Notes: generated from the sequence alone by a model not told the origin. Shown: positions 6,948-13,835, counted from the stretch's first letter. The stretch is DNA of 13,835 nucleotides from C00003060 sp964502635 (GCA_964502635.1 CAZCXI010000079.1:1-13835); one strand, 5' to 3'. Made by a program: numbers and translations.

Positions 6948-7742
6948 ATGATTATTATTGGAGAGAAAATCAATGCTAGCCTGCCGAGCGTCAGGGCGAT
7001 GATAAAGAAACGAGACGTGGCTGCGCTATTGGAACTGGCAAGAGCACAATCTGCGGCAGGGGCTGGATTCATTGATGTAAATGTGGCAACTGACACGGGC
7101 TCCCGTGACGACGAGTTACGGACCATCAAATGGGCCGTTGAAAACATTCAGGAGCATATAGACACCCCTCTTTGTATCGACAGTGCAGACCCTGCGGTCC
7201 TCGAGGCAGGGTTGGAAGCGCGCCGTGGAAGGGCAACCCTTATCAACTCTGTCAAAGCTGACAAGGAGCTTCTGGCAAAGGTTGTGCCATTGGCCCATCA
7301 CTATGAAAGTCTTCTTGTGGGCCTTGCCATGGACCAAACTGGCATTCCCGAGACAGTTGAGAAACGCCTCAAAGCCTGCGAGGAGATAGCCGGGGCCTGC
7401 CTAAGCCATAAGGTGCCCGTGGAAAGCTTGTATTTTGACCCATTGGTACTGCCGGTGAGTTCTGATGTGAAACAAGGGGTTGTGACCCTTAATACCCTTT
7501 CTGAGATCAAGAAGCGATTCCCTGGAGCCAACACTGTGATGGGGCTTTCCAATGTATCATATGGGCTTCCTAAGCGTCCCAGGCTCAACAGAGCCTTCTT
7601 GCACATGGCCATATATGCCGGCTTGGATGCCGCTATCATGGATCCCTTGGATGACGACCTGATGCTCGCGGTCAGGACAGGAGAAGCTTTGATAGGGAAG
7701 GATCGCTTTTGCAGACGGTATATGAGGATTTTCCGAAAATAG
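6948..7742 (+). CDS. Methyltetrahydrofolate:corrinoid protein methyltransferase (AcsE/MtgA type)
   Basis: This 264-residue pterin-binding (DHPS-like TIM barrel) protein aligns by eye over its whole length with the AcsE/MeTr methyltransferase of acetogens. Pterin-site residues are present: Asp43 and Asn45 in FIDVNV, Asp78 in LCIDS, Asn100 in LINS, Asp164 in FDPLVLP and Asn202 in GLSNVSYG, the last matching the catalytic Asn199 of Moorella MeTr. In a catabolic setting it would run from methyl-Co(III) to tetrahydrofolate, as MtgA does in glycine betaine demethylation, feeding methyl-THF into the C1 pathway. ATG 6948 has an AAGGGA ribosome site 6 nt upstream. Placement between two MttB genes and upstream of a corrinoid protein supports this role over the acetyl-CoA synthase role, since no CODH/ACS subunits are nearby. 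The stop is TAG. Confidence 0.93.
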   Translation: MIIIGEKINASLPSVRAMIKKRDVAALLELARAQSAAGAGFIDVNVATDTGSRDDELRTIKWAVENIQEHIDTPLCIDSADPAVLEAGLEARRGRATLINSVKADKELLAKVVPLAHHYESLLVGLAMDQTGIPETVEKRLKACEEIAGACLSHKVPVESLYFDPLVLPVSSDVKQGVVTLNTLSEIKKRFPGANTVMGLSNVSYGLPKRPRLNRAFLHMAIYAGLDAAIMDPLDDDLMLAVRTGEALIGKDRFCRRYMRIFRK

Positions 7743-7811
7743 GAAGCAGTTCGTCTGAATCGTGATCGCTTGTATGATTCATAATGCCAAAAACGATGAA
7801 TGGAGAATCAA

Positions 7812-9362
7812 GTGAACGAATCATTTCGTGAAGGAGTGCTGGTCAAGCCGTATGAACGCTTGAACCAAGAGCAGATCCAACAGCTGAATAGTGCTTCTTT
7901 GCAGATATTGGCTGATCCCGGAGTCTGGTGTTACAACGAACGGGCGGCCAACCTCTTTAAGGTTCACGGAGCTTCTGTTTCGGAGGAGTCTGAAAAATAT
8001 GGTACGTTTTGGCGCATCAATTTTCCTTCAGGTCTCATTACCGAAGCTGTGGCCCAAGCACCTTCCCGGATTGTCATGGGGGCAAGAAATCCGCAAAACC
8101 GGCTGGTTCTCGATACCCAAGTCCCCCGGGTGTATTTCGGTTCCGGCTCGGAGGCCAATGTGTGGATCGAGACCCAAATGAGGGAATTTATGAGCATTGA
8201 AGAGCCTCAATTGAAACGTCAGATTCCTAGTTTTGAGGAGGTCAGGGGGAATTCAACGCTGCTTTGTCGAGCTGCCAAACTGTGTGAACGACTGGAACAT
8301 CTTGATTTCTTCATACGGCCATTAAATATCCAGGACCCGGATGTGACGTCAGACAATCACGATGTGAACAAATTCTTTGCAAGCCTGAACAACACTACCA
8401 AGCATGTACAAGCGGGGCTCACAAGTCTTAACAGACTCGGTGATGTTGTCAGGATGGCTGAGATCATTGCTGGTGGTCCAGAAGCGCTGAGAGCAAACCC
8501 AATTATTTCCTTCATTGCATGTGTGTTTAAGAGCCCGCTTCAGATGGTTGATGAAACGGTAGAGAAGGTCTTCGGCATTGTGGATGCCGGTCTGCCTGTG
8601 GTCATTTCGTCTTCGCCCCAAGGGGGGTCTTCTGCTCCTATCCAGGAAGCCGGCATGGTGGCCCAGATCAACGCAGAGATTCTAGTCGGCATTACCCTAA
8701 CCCAATTGATTAAACCGGGCAGCCCCGTGCTGTATGGAAGCGTGCCTGTACGGGCGCGGCTTGACGACCTACACGATCTGTATGGCTGTCCTGAATTCAA
8801 TCAATACAACATTGACTGTGTTCAAATGGCGCGCTTTTATGACGTGCCCTGCTACTCTTCCGCAGGGGTAGGAGATGCCAAGATTCCGGGTATGCAAGCC
8901 ATTTATGAAAAGCTGTTTACCCATCTGTATGTTGCCCTGAGCGGTGCTCAATACATTCACTACGCGTTCGGACTTCTTGACCGGACCAATAGCTTCTGCC
9001 CGTTGCAGGCGGTGCTCGACAATGAGCAAATTGGCAAAATCAAACACTGTCTTCGTGAGCCCAAAGTGGATGGTTTCACAGTAGATGATGCCCTCAAGAT
9101 GGTAAAAAAGGTCATGGCATCCCCTTATCGTCTGTATGCACGGCATGCCCGCAAAGCAATGCATTCCGGTGACATCTCAGATCCCTATCGCTTTGAGGCC
9201 AAGGGTCTGGAAGACAAAGTCCTGGAGAATGCCATGGCCTATATGAACCAATTGGAGGCTGAACCGGCACCACGCCTGGACCAAAAAACGGTCGACCGGA
9301 TCTTTGATGAGATACCTGGGCTTCTGCCGGGGCTCAGGCAGTTTGCAAAGCTGGGAAGTTGA
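7812..9362 (+). CDS. MttB-family (non-pyrrolysine) corrinoid methyltransferase 2, divergent paralog
   Basis: This protein of about 516 residues is a second MttB-family member, clearly different from the first. Shared landmarks are LNQEQIQQLNSASLQIL near the N-terminus, HDVNKFFASLNNTTKHVQAGL (183-203), PGSPVLYG (302-309), the loop SSAGVGDAKIPGMQAIYE (349-366) and the C-terminal IPGLLPGLRQF. It has an extra segment at about 122-140 not seen in paralog 1, and its substrate-side loop reads GVGDAKIPGMQA instead of GMSDSKLNDTQA. No in-frame TAG is present. I chose GTG 7812 because GGAGA lies about 5 nt upstream; ATG 7800 is in frame, adds four residues, but has no ribosome site. It probably acts on another substrate or a later demethylation step, handing the methyl to the same corrinoid protein. 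The stop is TGA. Confidence 0.9.
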   Translation: MNESFREGVLVKPYERLNQEQIQQLNSASLQILADPGVWCYNERAANLFKVHGASVSEESEKYGTFWRINFPSGLITEAVAQAPSRIVMGARNPQNRLVLDTQVPRVYFGSGSEANVWIETQMREFMSIEEPQLKRQIPSFEEVRGNSTLLCRAAKLCERLEHLDFFIRPLNIQDPDVTSDNHDVNKFFASLNNTTKHVQAGLTSLNRLGDVVRMAEIIAGGPEALRANPIISFIACVFKSPLQMVDETVEKVFGIVDAGLPVVISSSPQGGSSAPIQEAGMVAQINAEILVGITLTQLIKPGSPVLYGSVPVRARLDDLHDLYGCPEFNQYNIDCVQMARFYDVPCYSSAGVGDAKIPGMQAIYEKLFTHLYVALSGAQYIHYAFGLLDRTNSFCPLQAVLDNEQIGKIKHCLREPKVDGFTVDDALKMVKKVMASPYRLYARHARKAMHSGDISDPYRFEAKGLEDKVLENAMAYMNQLEAEPAPRLDQKTVDRIFDEIPGLLPGLRQFAKLGS

Positions 9363-9464
9363 ACGTGCATACACAACGTCGAAGAGCCAGAACGTTCACA
9401 AACCATGGGAATGAAGGCTTTTTCTTTAAATGATGTCAGTAATTCCAAGCAGGAGAAACGGAGA

Positions 9465-10148
9465 ATGGAAAAACAGGAACTCCCGGACAAAATTGCGTTT
9501 AATGTTATTCAAGGCAGAGTAGATGCTGAAGATGAGGGGGTTGATGAGGGCTTGGAGGGACAACCAGGGGTCACGGAGTTAGTACAAAAGGCCCTTGAAA
9601 ATGGCCTGAACCCGAAATCGATTGTCTTAGAAGGTTTGACCAAGGCCATGGATGAGGTAGGGGAAAAGTTTGAAAAGGGGGAATACCTTATCCCGGACAT
9701 GCTGGCCTCGGCCGAGTGCGTGGGGGTAGCAATGGATATCTTGACCCCTCATCTGCTCAAGGCAGGAGTGGAGAGCAAGGGCAAGTTTGTTATTGCGACA
9801 GTGGCAGGTGACCTTCACGATATTGGTAAGAATATCGTGGCTATCATGCTCAAGGGTGCGGGCTATGAAATCATTGATTTGGGGGCCGATGTCCCCTCAG
9901 AGCGGATTATCGAAGCGGTAAAGGAGCACCAAGCAGAGTTTTTGGGGCTGTCAGCCTTGCTTACTACCACGATGCGCGTGATGGGAGACGTTATCGAAAA
10001 GCTCAAGGACGAAGGTATGAGAGATAAAGTCAAGGTATTCATCGGTGGGGCGCCCACGTCCCCCGAATTTGCTAGTCAGATCGGTGCTAATGCCCACTGC
10101 GCAGACGCATTCCAGGCCATTGACATGTTAAAAACGATGGCTGTTTGA
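9465..10148 (+). CDS. Corrinoid (B12-binding) methyl-carrier protein, MtgC/MttC type
   Basis: This 227-residue protein carries the cobalamin that shuttles methyl groups between the MttB-type enzymes and the THF methyltransferase. Residues about 1-95 form the helical cap domain (B12-binding 2), with the family string IPDMLASAE near 76-84. Residues about 106-225 form the Rossmann B12 domain with DLHDIGKN; Asp116, His118 and Gly121 make the DxHxxG motif, with His118 as the lower cobalt ligand. Ser163 in GLSALLT and GG at 194-195 complete the nucleotide-tail pocket. ATG 9465 is chosen because AGGAG (9451-9455) lies 9 nt upstream; the ATG at 9405 adds 20 residues but is not needed by the family. 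It lies 102 nt after paralog 2 and is the only corrinoid protein in the window, so both MttB enzymes probably share it. Confidence 0.94.
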   Translation: MEKQELPDKIAFNVIQGRVDAEDEGVDEGLEGQPGVTELVQKALENGLNPKSIVLEGLTKAMDEVGEKFEKGEYLIPDMLASAECVGVAMDILTPHLLKAGVESKGKFVIATVAGDLHDIGKNIVAIMLKGAGYEIIDLGADVPSERIIEAVKEHQAEFLGLSALLTTTMRVMGDVIEKLKDEGMRDKVKVFIGGAPTSPEFASQIGANAHCADAFQAIDMLKTMAV

Positions 10149-10215
10149 AAAATTTGGGGGTGAGTTCTAAACAGGTCTAGGTTGTTGAAACCTTTTCACG
10201 AGGAAGAATGGGATT

Positions 10216-11475
10216 ATGACAGAGAAGAAAGCGTACTCTCAAGCAGCCAGTACGGGCAAATACGACAAGTCATCGGGACTCTTGGGTAAATACGACAATG
10301 TCAGGAGACTCTGGGAAGATCAGGTTACCGGCATCTTCTTGCGGCCTGGCTTGAATGAACTCGTAGAGCGAAAGCGGCGTCATCTCGAGCGCATTAGAAT
10401 CCTGGATCTGGGCTGCGGCAGTGGTGACGGCTACGACCTGCTTACGAATGTTACAACTAAAGACCCAGGCATATACGAATACATCACGGCTTCTCTCACG
10501 CCTGACATGGTGCAGGAATACGTTGGGTTGGACATTAACGAAGACTTGATCAAACAGGCAGAGGCCTGTTACGGTCATTTTCCGAAAGTACGATTTATCC
10601 AAGAAGATCTATCCAATGGGCTTCCCGGCACAATCAAAAATCAAGCCCCTTTTGATGTCTACTTCACCTCCTATGGCACTCTTTCTCATTTCAACAGCCA
10701 ACAAACCGCAAAGCTCATTGCAGACATCTGTAATCATGCCCCAAGCGGTGCTCTCTTTGTAGGAGATTGGTTGGGCCGGTACTCTTATGAATGGCAGGAC
10801 TTGTGGCACGAGCCTCCCAACAAAGAGTACTTCATGGACTACCGGATCTCCTATATACACTCTGAAGAAGAACGTGATGATGCTGACGTGGTAGTTTTCC
10901 CTCTACGCCTAGTCACGCAAGATGAAATCATGGCCGTCATAGAGGAAGCAGAAAAGGCCTCTGAGGGGAGCATTCAACCTCTCAGCTTTCACGACCGCTC
11001 GGTCCTGATTGGAAGGCACATGGATACACGGGATTACAATAAGAATTGTCCAAAGCTCCGAGCCGCTGTGAACTCGCTTTTTGAAGGTTACCTCCGCACA
11101 GATTTGGAAAGCCTCTTAGTGGACTTTGTGCCCAGGGAAGGGTTTGATCATCTCAACAATTTTTTTGAAATGTTGTTCATGTCTTGTAACATGTTGGTCA
11201 CCCATACAATCTCACTGCTTAGTGAATACAATTCTGAAACGGGAACATCACAGCCAACAAATGACACATTGCCATTCTATCCGGAACCCTTGAAGGAAGC
11301 CATGAAATCCATGCAACGTGTCATCGAAGGTGTAGGGTGGCTGAAATGGGGAGATGTGAGGGCCAATGTTATTGAACCACAACTTGGGTATACCTTGCGA
11401 AAGCTGGAGATGGACCTACAGCCCGGAAAAGGGATGGGCCACGGTCTTGTGGGAATATTTGAGATTCGGAAATAA
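10216..11475 (+). CDS. Class I SAM-dependent methyltransferase with unassigned C-terminal region
   Basis: This 419-residue protein has a Rossmann SAM-binding domain at about 55-270. Motif I is ILDLGCGSGDGYDLL (62-76), the acidic ribose-binding residue is Asp106 in EYVGLDIN, motif III-like FIQEDLSNGLP follows (127-137), and FDVYFTSYGTLSHF (146-159) ends the core. Residues 270-419 are mostly helical in appearance and I do not recognise a domain there. The N-terminus carries a 10-residue tandem repeat (GKYDKSSGLL/GKYDNVRRLW, 15-34). The methyl acceptor cannot be told. ATG 10216 has AGGAAG 9 nt upstream. The next gene, an asparagine synthetase, starts 25 nt downstream, so the two are probably co-expressed and may act in one biosynthesis. 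It is 67 nt from the corrinoid protein gene with no evident terminator between, so it may belong to the same transcript. Confidence 0.82.
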   Translation: MTEKKAYSQAASTGKYDKSSGLLGKYDNVRRLWEDQVTGIFLRPGLNELVERKRRHLERIRILDLGCGSGDGYDLLTNVTTKDPGIYEYITASLTPDMVQEYVGLDINEDLIKQAEACYGHFPKVRFIQEDLSNGLPGTIKNQAPFDVYFTSYGTLSHFNSQQTAKLIADICNHAPSGALFVGDWLGRYSYEWQDLWHEPPNKEYFMDYRISYIHSEEERDDADVVVFPLRLVTQDEIMAVIEEAEKASEGSIQPLSFHDRSVLIGRHMDTRDYNKNCPKLRAAVNSLFEGYLRTDLESLLVDFVPREGFDHLNNFFEMLFMSCNMLVTHTISLLSEYNSETGTSQPTNDTLPFYPEPLKEAMKSMQRVIEGVGWLKWGDVRANVIEPQLGYTLRKLEMDLQPGKGMGHGLVGIFEIRK

Positions 11476-11500
11476 TGAATAGCAGACGGAGATGATTCTG

Positions 11501-13006
11501 ATGTGCGGTATTGCCGGCATTTGGGGAAAGGTCAAGGAAAAAGAACTCAAACATATGATAGACTCTCTGATCCATCGCGGGCCGGACGAAGAGGGGATGT
11601 ACATATCCGAAGAATCGGGCATCCTTGGGCACCGTAGGCTCAGCATCATGGATCCCGCAGGAGGAGATCAGCCTATATTTTCCGAGGATGGGTCAAAGGC
11701 CGTTATTGCTAATGGTGAGATCTACAATTTTCCGCAGCTTCTTCCCGAACTTTCTCAACGGCACTTTTTCAGGACAAACAGCGATAGCGAAGCCATCGTG
11801 CATCTTTACGAAGACAGCAGTTCTGCCGTGGTGGAGCAACTCGATGGCATGTATGCCTTTGCCATCGCAGACGGTGGAGAGCTGTTTGCAGCCCGAGATC
11901 CTATCGGTATCAAGCCCCTCTATTATGCGCAAGAGGACGACGCCTTTCTTTTTGCCTCAGAGCTGAAAGCTCTCTCTTTTTGCCAAGATATTCGAGAGTT
12001 TCCGCCAGGAACCGTCTTTCATTCCGAGACGGGTTTTCGAACGTTTTACCGCTTACCAGAAAACCTTCCTCGGGAAGCCCCCATTGACGATCACGTCCGA
12101 AGACTGAAAAAGACTTTGGAACAGGCGGTCGGCAAACGTTTGATGAGCGACGTCCCTTTGGGTTGCTTTCTTTCCGGTGGTCTTGACAGCAGTATCATTG
12201 CGGCATTGGCCAGAAAACACATGGATGAATTGCACACCTTTTCGGTTGGCATTGAGGGCAGCCGCGATCTGGAGGCGGCTCGTTTGGTAGCTCGCCATCT
12301 GGACACGATCCACCACGAGCACATAATCACTGCCAAGGAAGTCGTTAAGAACCTTTCACGCATCATCTATTTCTTGGAGTCATTTGACCAGGATTTGGTA
12401 CGAAGTGCTATTCCCTGCTATTTCACATCCCGCTTGGCATCAGACTATGTGAAGGTAATACTTACCGGTGAGGGAGCGGACGAGCTTTTTGCCGGTTACA
12501 CTTACTATAAAGATATTACTGACAGTCAGGCTCTCCATAGTGAACTTCACCGGTCGGTTGGCTCGTTGCACAATATTAATCTGCAAAGGGTCGACCGGAT
12601 GACGATGGCGCATTCTGTCGAAGGAAGAGTTCCTTTCCTCGATCTACGAATGATCCAAGTCGCCCTCTTGATTCCGACCAAACTGAAACTGGCTGGTTCA
12701 CCTCCAATCGAAAAATGGATACTCAGGAAAACCTTTGAAGGTCTCCTTCCTGATGAGGTTGTCTGGCGTGACAAAGAACAGTTTGACGAGGGGAGTGGTA
12801 CGGTGGACCTTCTCACCGGAGTCATGGCGAAAGAGTTGGACGAAACAGAGGCCTTGGCATACCGGCGGCGGTTCCCCGGTATTATGCTCAGAGCGCCAGA
12901 AGAGTGTCACTATCACCGGCTCTTCTCCGACGTCTTTGAAAACCCCGAACAACTCCTTTCTAACGTTGGGAGGTGGGCAAATCGTCCTTCTTTCCGGAGG
13001 AATTGA
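11501..13006 (+). CDS. asnB: Asparagine synthetase (glutamine-hydrolysing), AsnB type
   Basis: This 501-residue enzyme couples glutamine hydrolysis to ATP-dependent amidation of a carboxylate, classically aspartate. The start is fixed by chemistry: Cys2 of MCGIAG becomes the N-terminal nucleophile, so ATG 11501 (GGAG 9 nt upstream) is right and the in-frame ATG at 11492 is not. The glutaminase domain (1 to about 185) has HRGPDEEG (25-32), GHRRLSIMD (43-51), NGEIYN (71-76) and SDSE (94-97). The synthetase domain has the PP-loop SGGLDSS (225-231), LTGEGADELFAGY (321-333), RVDRMTMAHSVEGRVPFLD (363-381) and KEQFDEGSG (425-433). It is shorter than E. coli AsnB (about 554) but no motif is missing. 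Adjacent to a SAM methyltransferase, it may amidate a special metabolite instead of aspartate; that is inference. Confidence 0.92.
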   Translation: MCGIAGIWGKVKEKELKHMIDSLIHRGPDEEGMYISEESGILGHRRLSIMDPAGGDQPIFSEDGSKAVIANGEIYNFPQLLPELSQRHFFRTNSDSEAIVHLYEDSSSAVVEQLDGMYAFAIADGGELFAARDPIGIKPLYYAQEDDAFLFASELKALSFCQDIREFPPGTVFHSETGFRTFYRLPENLPREAPIDDHVRRLKKTLEQAVGKRLMSDVPLGCFLSGGLDSSIIAALARKHMDELHTFSVGIEGSRDLEAARLVARHLDTIHHEHIITAKEVVKNLSRIIYFLESFDQDLVRSAIPCYFTSRLASDYVKVILTGEGADELFAGYTYYKDITDSQALHSELHRSVGSLHNINLQRVDRMTMAHSVEGRVPFLDLRMIQVALLIPTKLKLAGSPPIEKWILRKTFEGLLPDEVVWRDKEQFDEGSGTVDLLTGVMAKELDETEALAYRRRFPGIMLRAPEECHYHRLFSDVFENPEQLLSNVGRWANRPSFRRN

Positions 13007-13013
13007 TAAGCGG

Positions 13014-13131
13014 ATGCGTTGTTGGTTGCGGACGGGTTGGCCGAAAAGATTTTGATGCAGCATTCGAGAAGATCAAGCATCGCGGACCCCATGTCTCAGC
13101 AAGAGCAGATAGGCTTCACATGCAGGAGTGA
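13014..13131 (+). pseudogene. Remnant of a second class II glutamine amidotransferase / AsnB N-terminus
   Basis: Just after asnB, the frame through 13048-13131 encodes DFDAAFEKIKHRGPHVSARA and ends at TGA (13129-13131). KIKHRGP is the conserved HRGP stretch of the AsnB/GlmS/PurF amidotransferase domain, found at the same place as LIHRGP in the neighbouring intact gene. An ATG at 13014, with GGAGG at 12996-13000, is followed by ATGCGTTGTTGG, which resembles a damaged Met-Cys-Gly start, but it is in a different frame, so a frameshift is needed. The rest of the enzyme is absent. The short match could be chance, although its position directly behind asnB makes a decayed tandem copy more likely. 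Confidence 0.4.
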
Positions 13132-13256
13132 CAAGATGGCGTCGGCACTTTTGCGATGACCGGCGAGACAGGTGACAATTTTAAGTTTGTTGTCTAGCGT
13201 TGGGATGAAATTGAGGCTTAGGTTAAACCCGCTTAGGTATCAGCAAGCTGAAGCTG

Positions 13257-13313
13257 CGACGGTAAGCGCGGCAAGGGAGTCAGCAAGGCAACTCCCGAGT
13301 CCCGCTGCGGTCG
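13257..13313. repeat. Nested inverted repeats (possible structured RNA)
   Basis: Three nested complementary pairs are visible: CGAC/GTCG (13257-13260 with 13310-13313), GCGG/CCGC (13268-13271 with 13302-13305) and GGGAGT/ACTCCC (13275-13280 with 13291-13296, 10-nt loop). Internal bulges separate them. There is no T-run after it on the plus strand, so it is not a standard terminator. It matches no RNA family I recognise. Confidence 0.4.
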
Positions 13314-13684
13314 TAAAACCCAACTTGGAAATCCCGGTTCGATTAGGCGGAAGAGTCTTTCGCTGATTGGTACGTCTAACGAAGAGAGATCACTGTAAGA
13401 ATTTAGCATCATGGGTACGATTTTCTATGAAGATTCGCGTGCAGAGCTGATCCTCGTTTTGAAATTGTATTTGGGTCCCGCTTGTTTGATTATCCGTTCA
13501 GAATTGACAATGTGCCTCAAGGCCGTGCCATACAGATATCACATCGCTTGGCCCACTGTGCCAAAATGAGACTCTCTTTGGTAGATCCTCATCGGTAGGT
13601 TGGATTCCCAAAATACGATACCTGGCTTGTGTCTTGGAGAAATTGACGTATCCAGCAATAAACAGTTCTGCTATGTATACGTAA

Positions 13685-13714
13685 CAAATAACTATTTGAG
13701 ATTGCGTATTTTTT
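13685..13714 (+). terminator. AT-rich dyad followed by a T-run, weak terminator or operator
   Basis: CAAATAACTATTTG (13685-13698) is a 6-bp inverted repeat around two bases. Outer arms ATACG (13677-13681) and CGTAT (13705-13709) extend the symmetry, and six T residues follow at 13709-13714. The inner stem is weak and AT-rich and has almost no loop, so it may instead be a protein-binding site. Confidence 0.25.
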
Positions 13715-13761
13715 CGGTTTGCAAAAGGTATCTTTGAAAAGTGCCATTCTTCTGGCCGCTG

Positions 13762-13790
13762 TTGACATTCCTTACGATCTCCAATAGAAA
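13762..13790 (+). promoter_or_regulatory. Putative sigma70-type promoter pointing out of the window
   Basis: A perfect -35 TTGACA (13762-13767) is followed after 17 nt by TAGAAA (13785-13790), which matches 4 of 6 positions of the -10 consensus. It would drive a gene beyond the right edge. No start codon with a ribosome site is seen in the remaining 45 nt, so this is a candidate only. Confidence 0.3.
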
Positions 13791-13835
13791 CCTGTCAGCT
13801 AACCCACTGATTTCTAAACTAACGAACTTGGCAAG

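Larger units (their letters stand above)
13132..13835. other. Long region without a supportable gene
   Basis: About 700 nt hold no open frame longer than about 64 codons, and none has a ribosome site or a family-like pattern. I saw no tRNA, rRNA or CRISPR pattern. What it does contain is a nested dyad at 13257-13313, short direct repeats (GCTTAGGT at 13216 and 13231), an AT-rich dyad at 13685-13698 and a possible rightward promoter at 13762-13790. It may be gene debris continuing the amidotransferase remnant, or a non-coding RNA region. Confidence 0.5.

Noticed and set aside
6948..7742. Dihydropteroate synthase (folate biosynthesis)
   Set aside because: The protein shares the pterin-binding fold, but its motifs and length match the methyl-THF:corrinoid methyltransferase group and its neighbours are corrinoid enzymes.
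7743..7811. Terminator between the THF methyltransferase and MttB paralog 2
   Set aside because: TGAATC/GATTCA gives only a 6-bp weak stem with a 14-nt loop and no T-run, so the operon is assumed to continue.
5466..9362. Pyrrolysine-containing MttB
   Set aside because: Both MttB-family genes read through the whole family length without an in-frame TAG, so there is no pyrrolysine codon.
13172..13366. 64-codon plus-strand frame in the right-hand tail
   Set aside because: It has no ribosome site and no family pattern; the segment is better described by its repeats and dyads.
13193..13381. Integron attC site
   Set aside because: GTTGGGA and GTCTAAC resemble attC core boxes, but they occur in the wrong order to form one attC and no partner box is found at a suitable distance; no integrase is present.

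Overview
The window reads as one functional island for uptake and corrinoid-dependent demethylation of a quaternary amine, followed by a methyltransferase/asparagine-synthetase pair and a decayed tail. The likely host is an anaerobe with a tetrahydrofolate/Wood-Ljungdahl-type C1 pathway. Gene content and moderate GC fit a Desulfobacterota (deltaproteobacterial) sulfate reducer best, but that is inference: there is no rRNA or other taxonomic marker here. The binding protein has a signal peptide without a lipobox, which favours a Gram-negative periplasm.

Layout. (1) 1-386: AT-rich, no convincing gene, one perfect 18-nt palindrome. (2) 387-3890, minus strand: a four-gene OpuC/ProU-type ABC importer in the order permease, ATPase with CBS-type tail, permease, periplasmic binding protein, tightly packed or overlapping. 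(3) 3891-4015: a divergent control region with a perfect 12-bp palindrome lying on the putative -35 box of the importer. (4) 4016-4507, plus strand: a MarR-family regulator. (5) 4508-4724: a second control region with a perfect TATAAT box and a 9-bp inverted repeat. (6) 4725-10148, plus strand: a stand-alone MetH-type reactivation domain, a first MttB-family methyltransferase (no pyrrolysine codon), a methyl-THF:corrinoid protein methyltransferase (AcsE/MtgA type), a second divergent MttB-family methyltransferase, and a corrinoid protein with the DxHxxG motif. (7) 10216-13006, plus strand: a class I SAM-dependent methyltransferase with an unassigned C-terminal region, and a complete glutamine-dependent asparagine synthetase. 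(8) 13007-13835: a remnant of a second class II glutamine amidotransferase N-terminus, then about 700 nt without a supportable gene but with repeats, dyads and a possible rightward promoter.

How the parts fit. The importer brings in a betaine-like compound. The two MttB-type enzymes move a methyl group from it to Co(I) on the shared corrinoid protein. The AcsE/MtgA-type enzyme passes it to tetrahydrofolate. The MetH-reactivation-like protein probably rescues oxidised Co(II) corrinoid, perhaps with SAM. The MarR protein and the palindromes are the probable switch. The closest known plan is the glycine betaine MtgABC system of Desulfitobacterium, but the substrate cannot be read from sequence. 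The role of the SAM-methyltransferase/AsnB pair is unknown and is the least explained part. TAG is the stop codon of six of the eleven genes, which argues against pyrrolysine decoding in this host.
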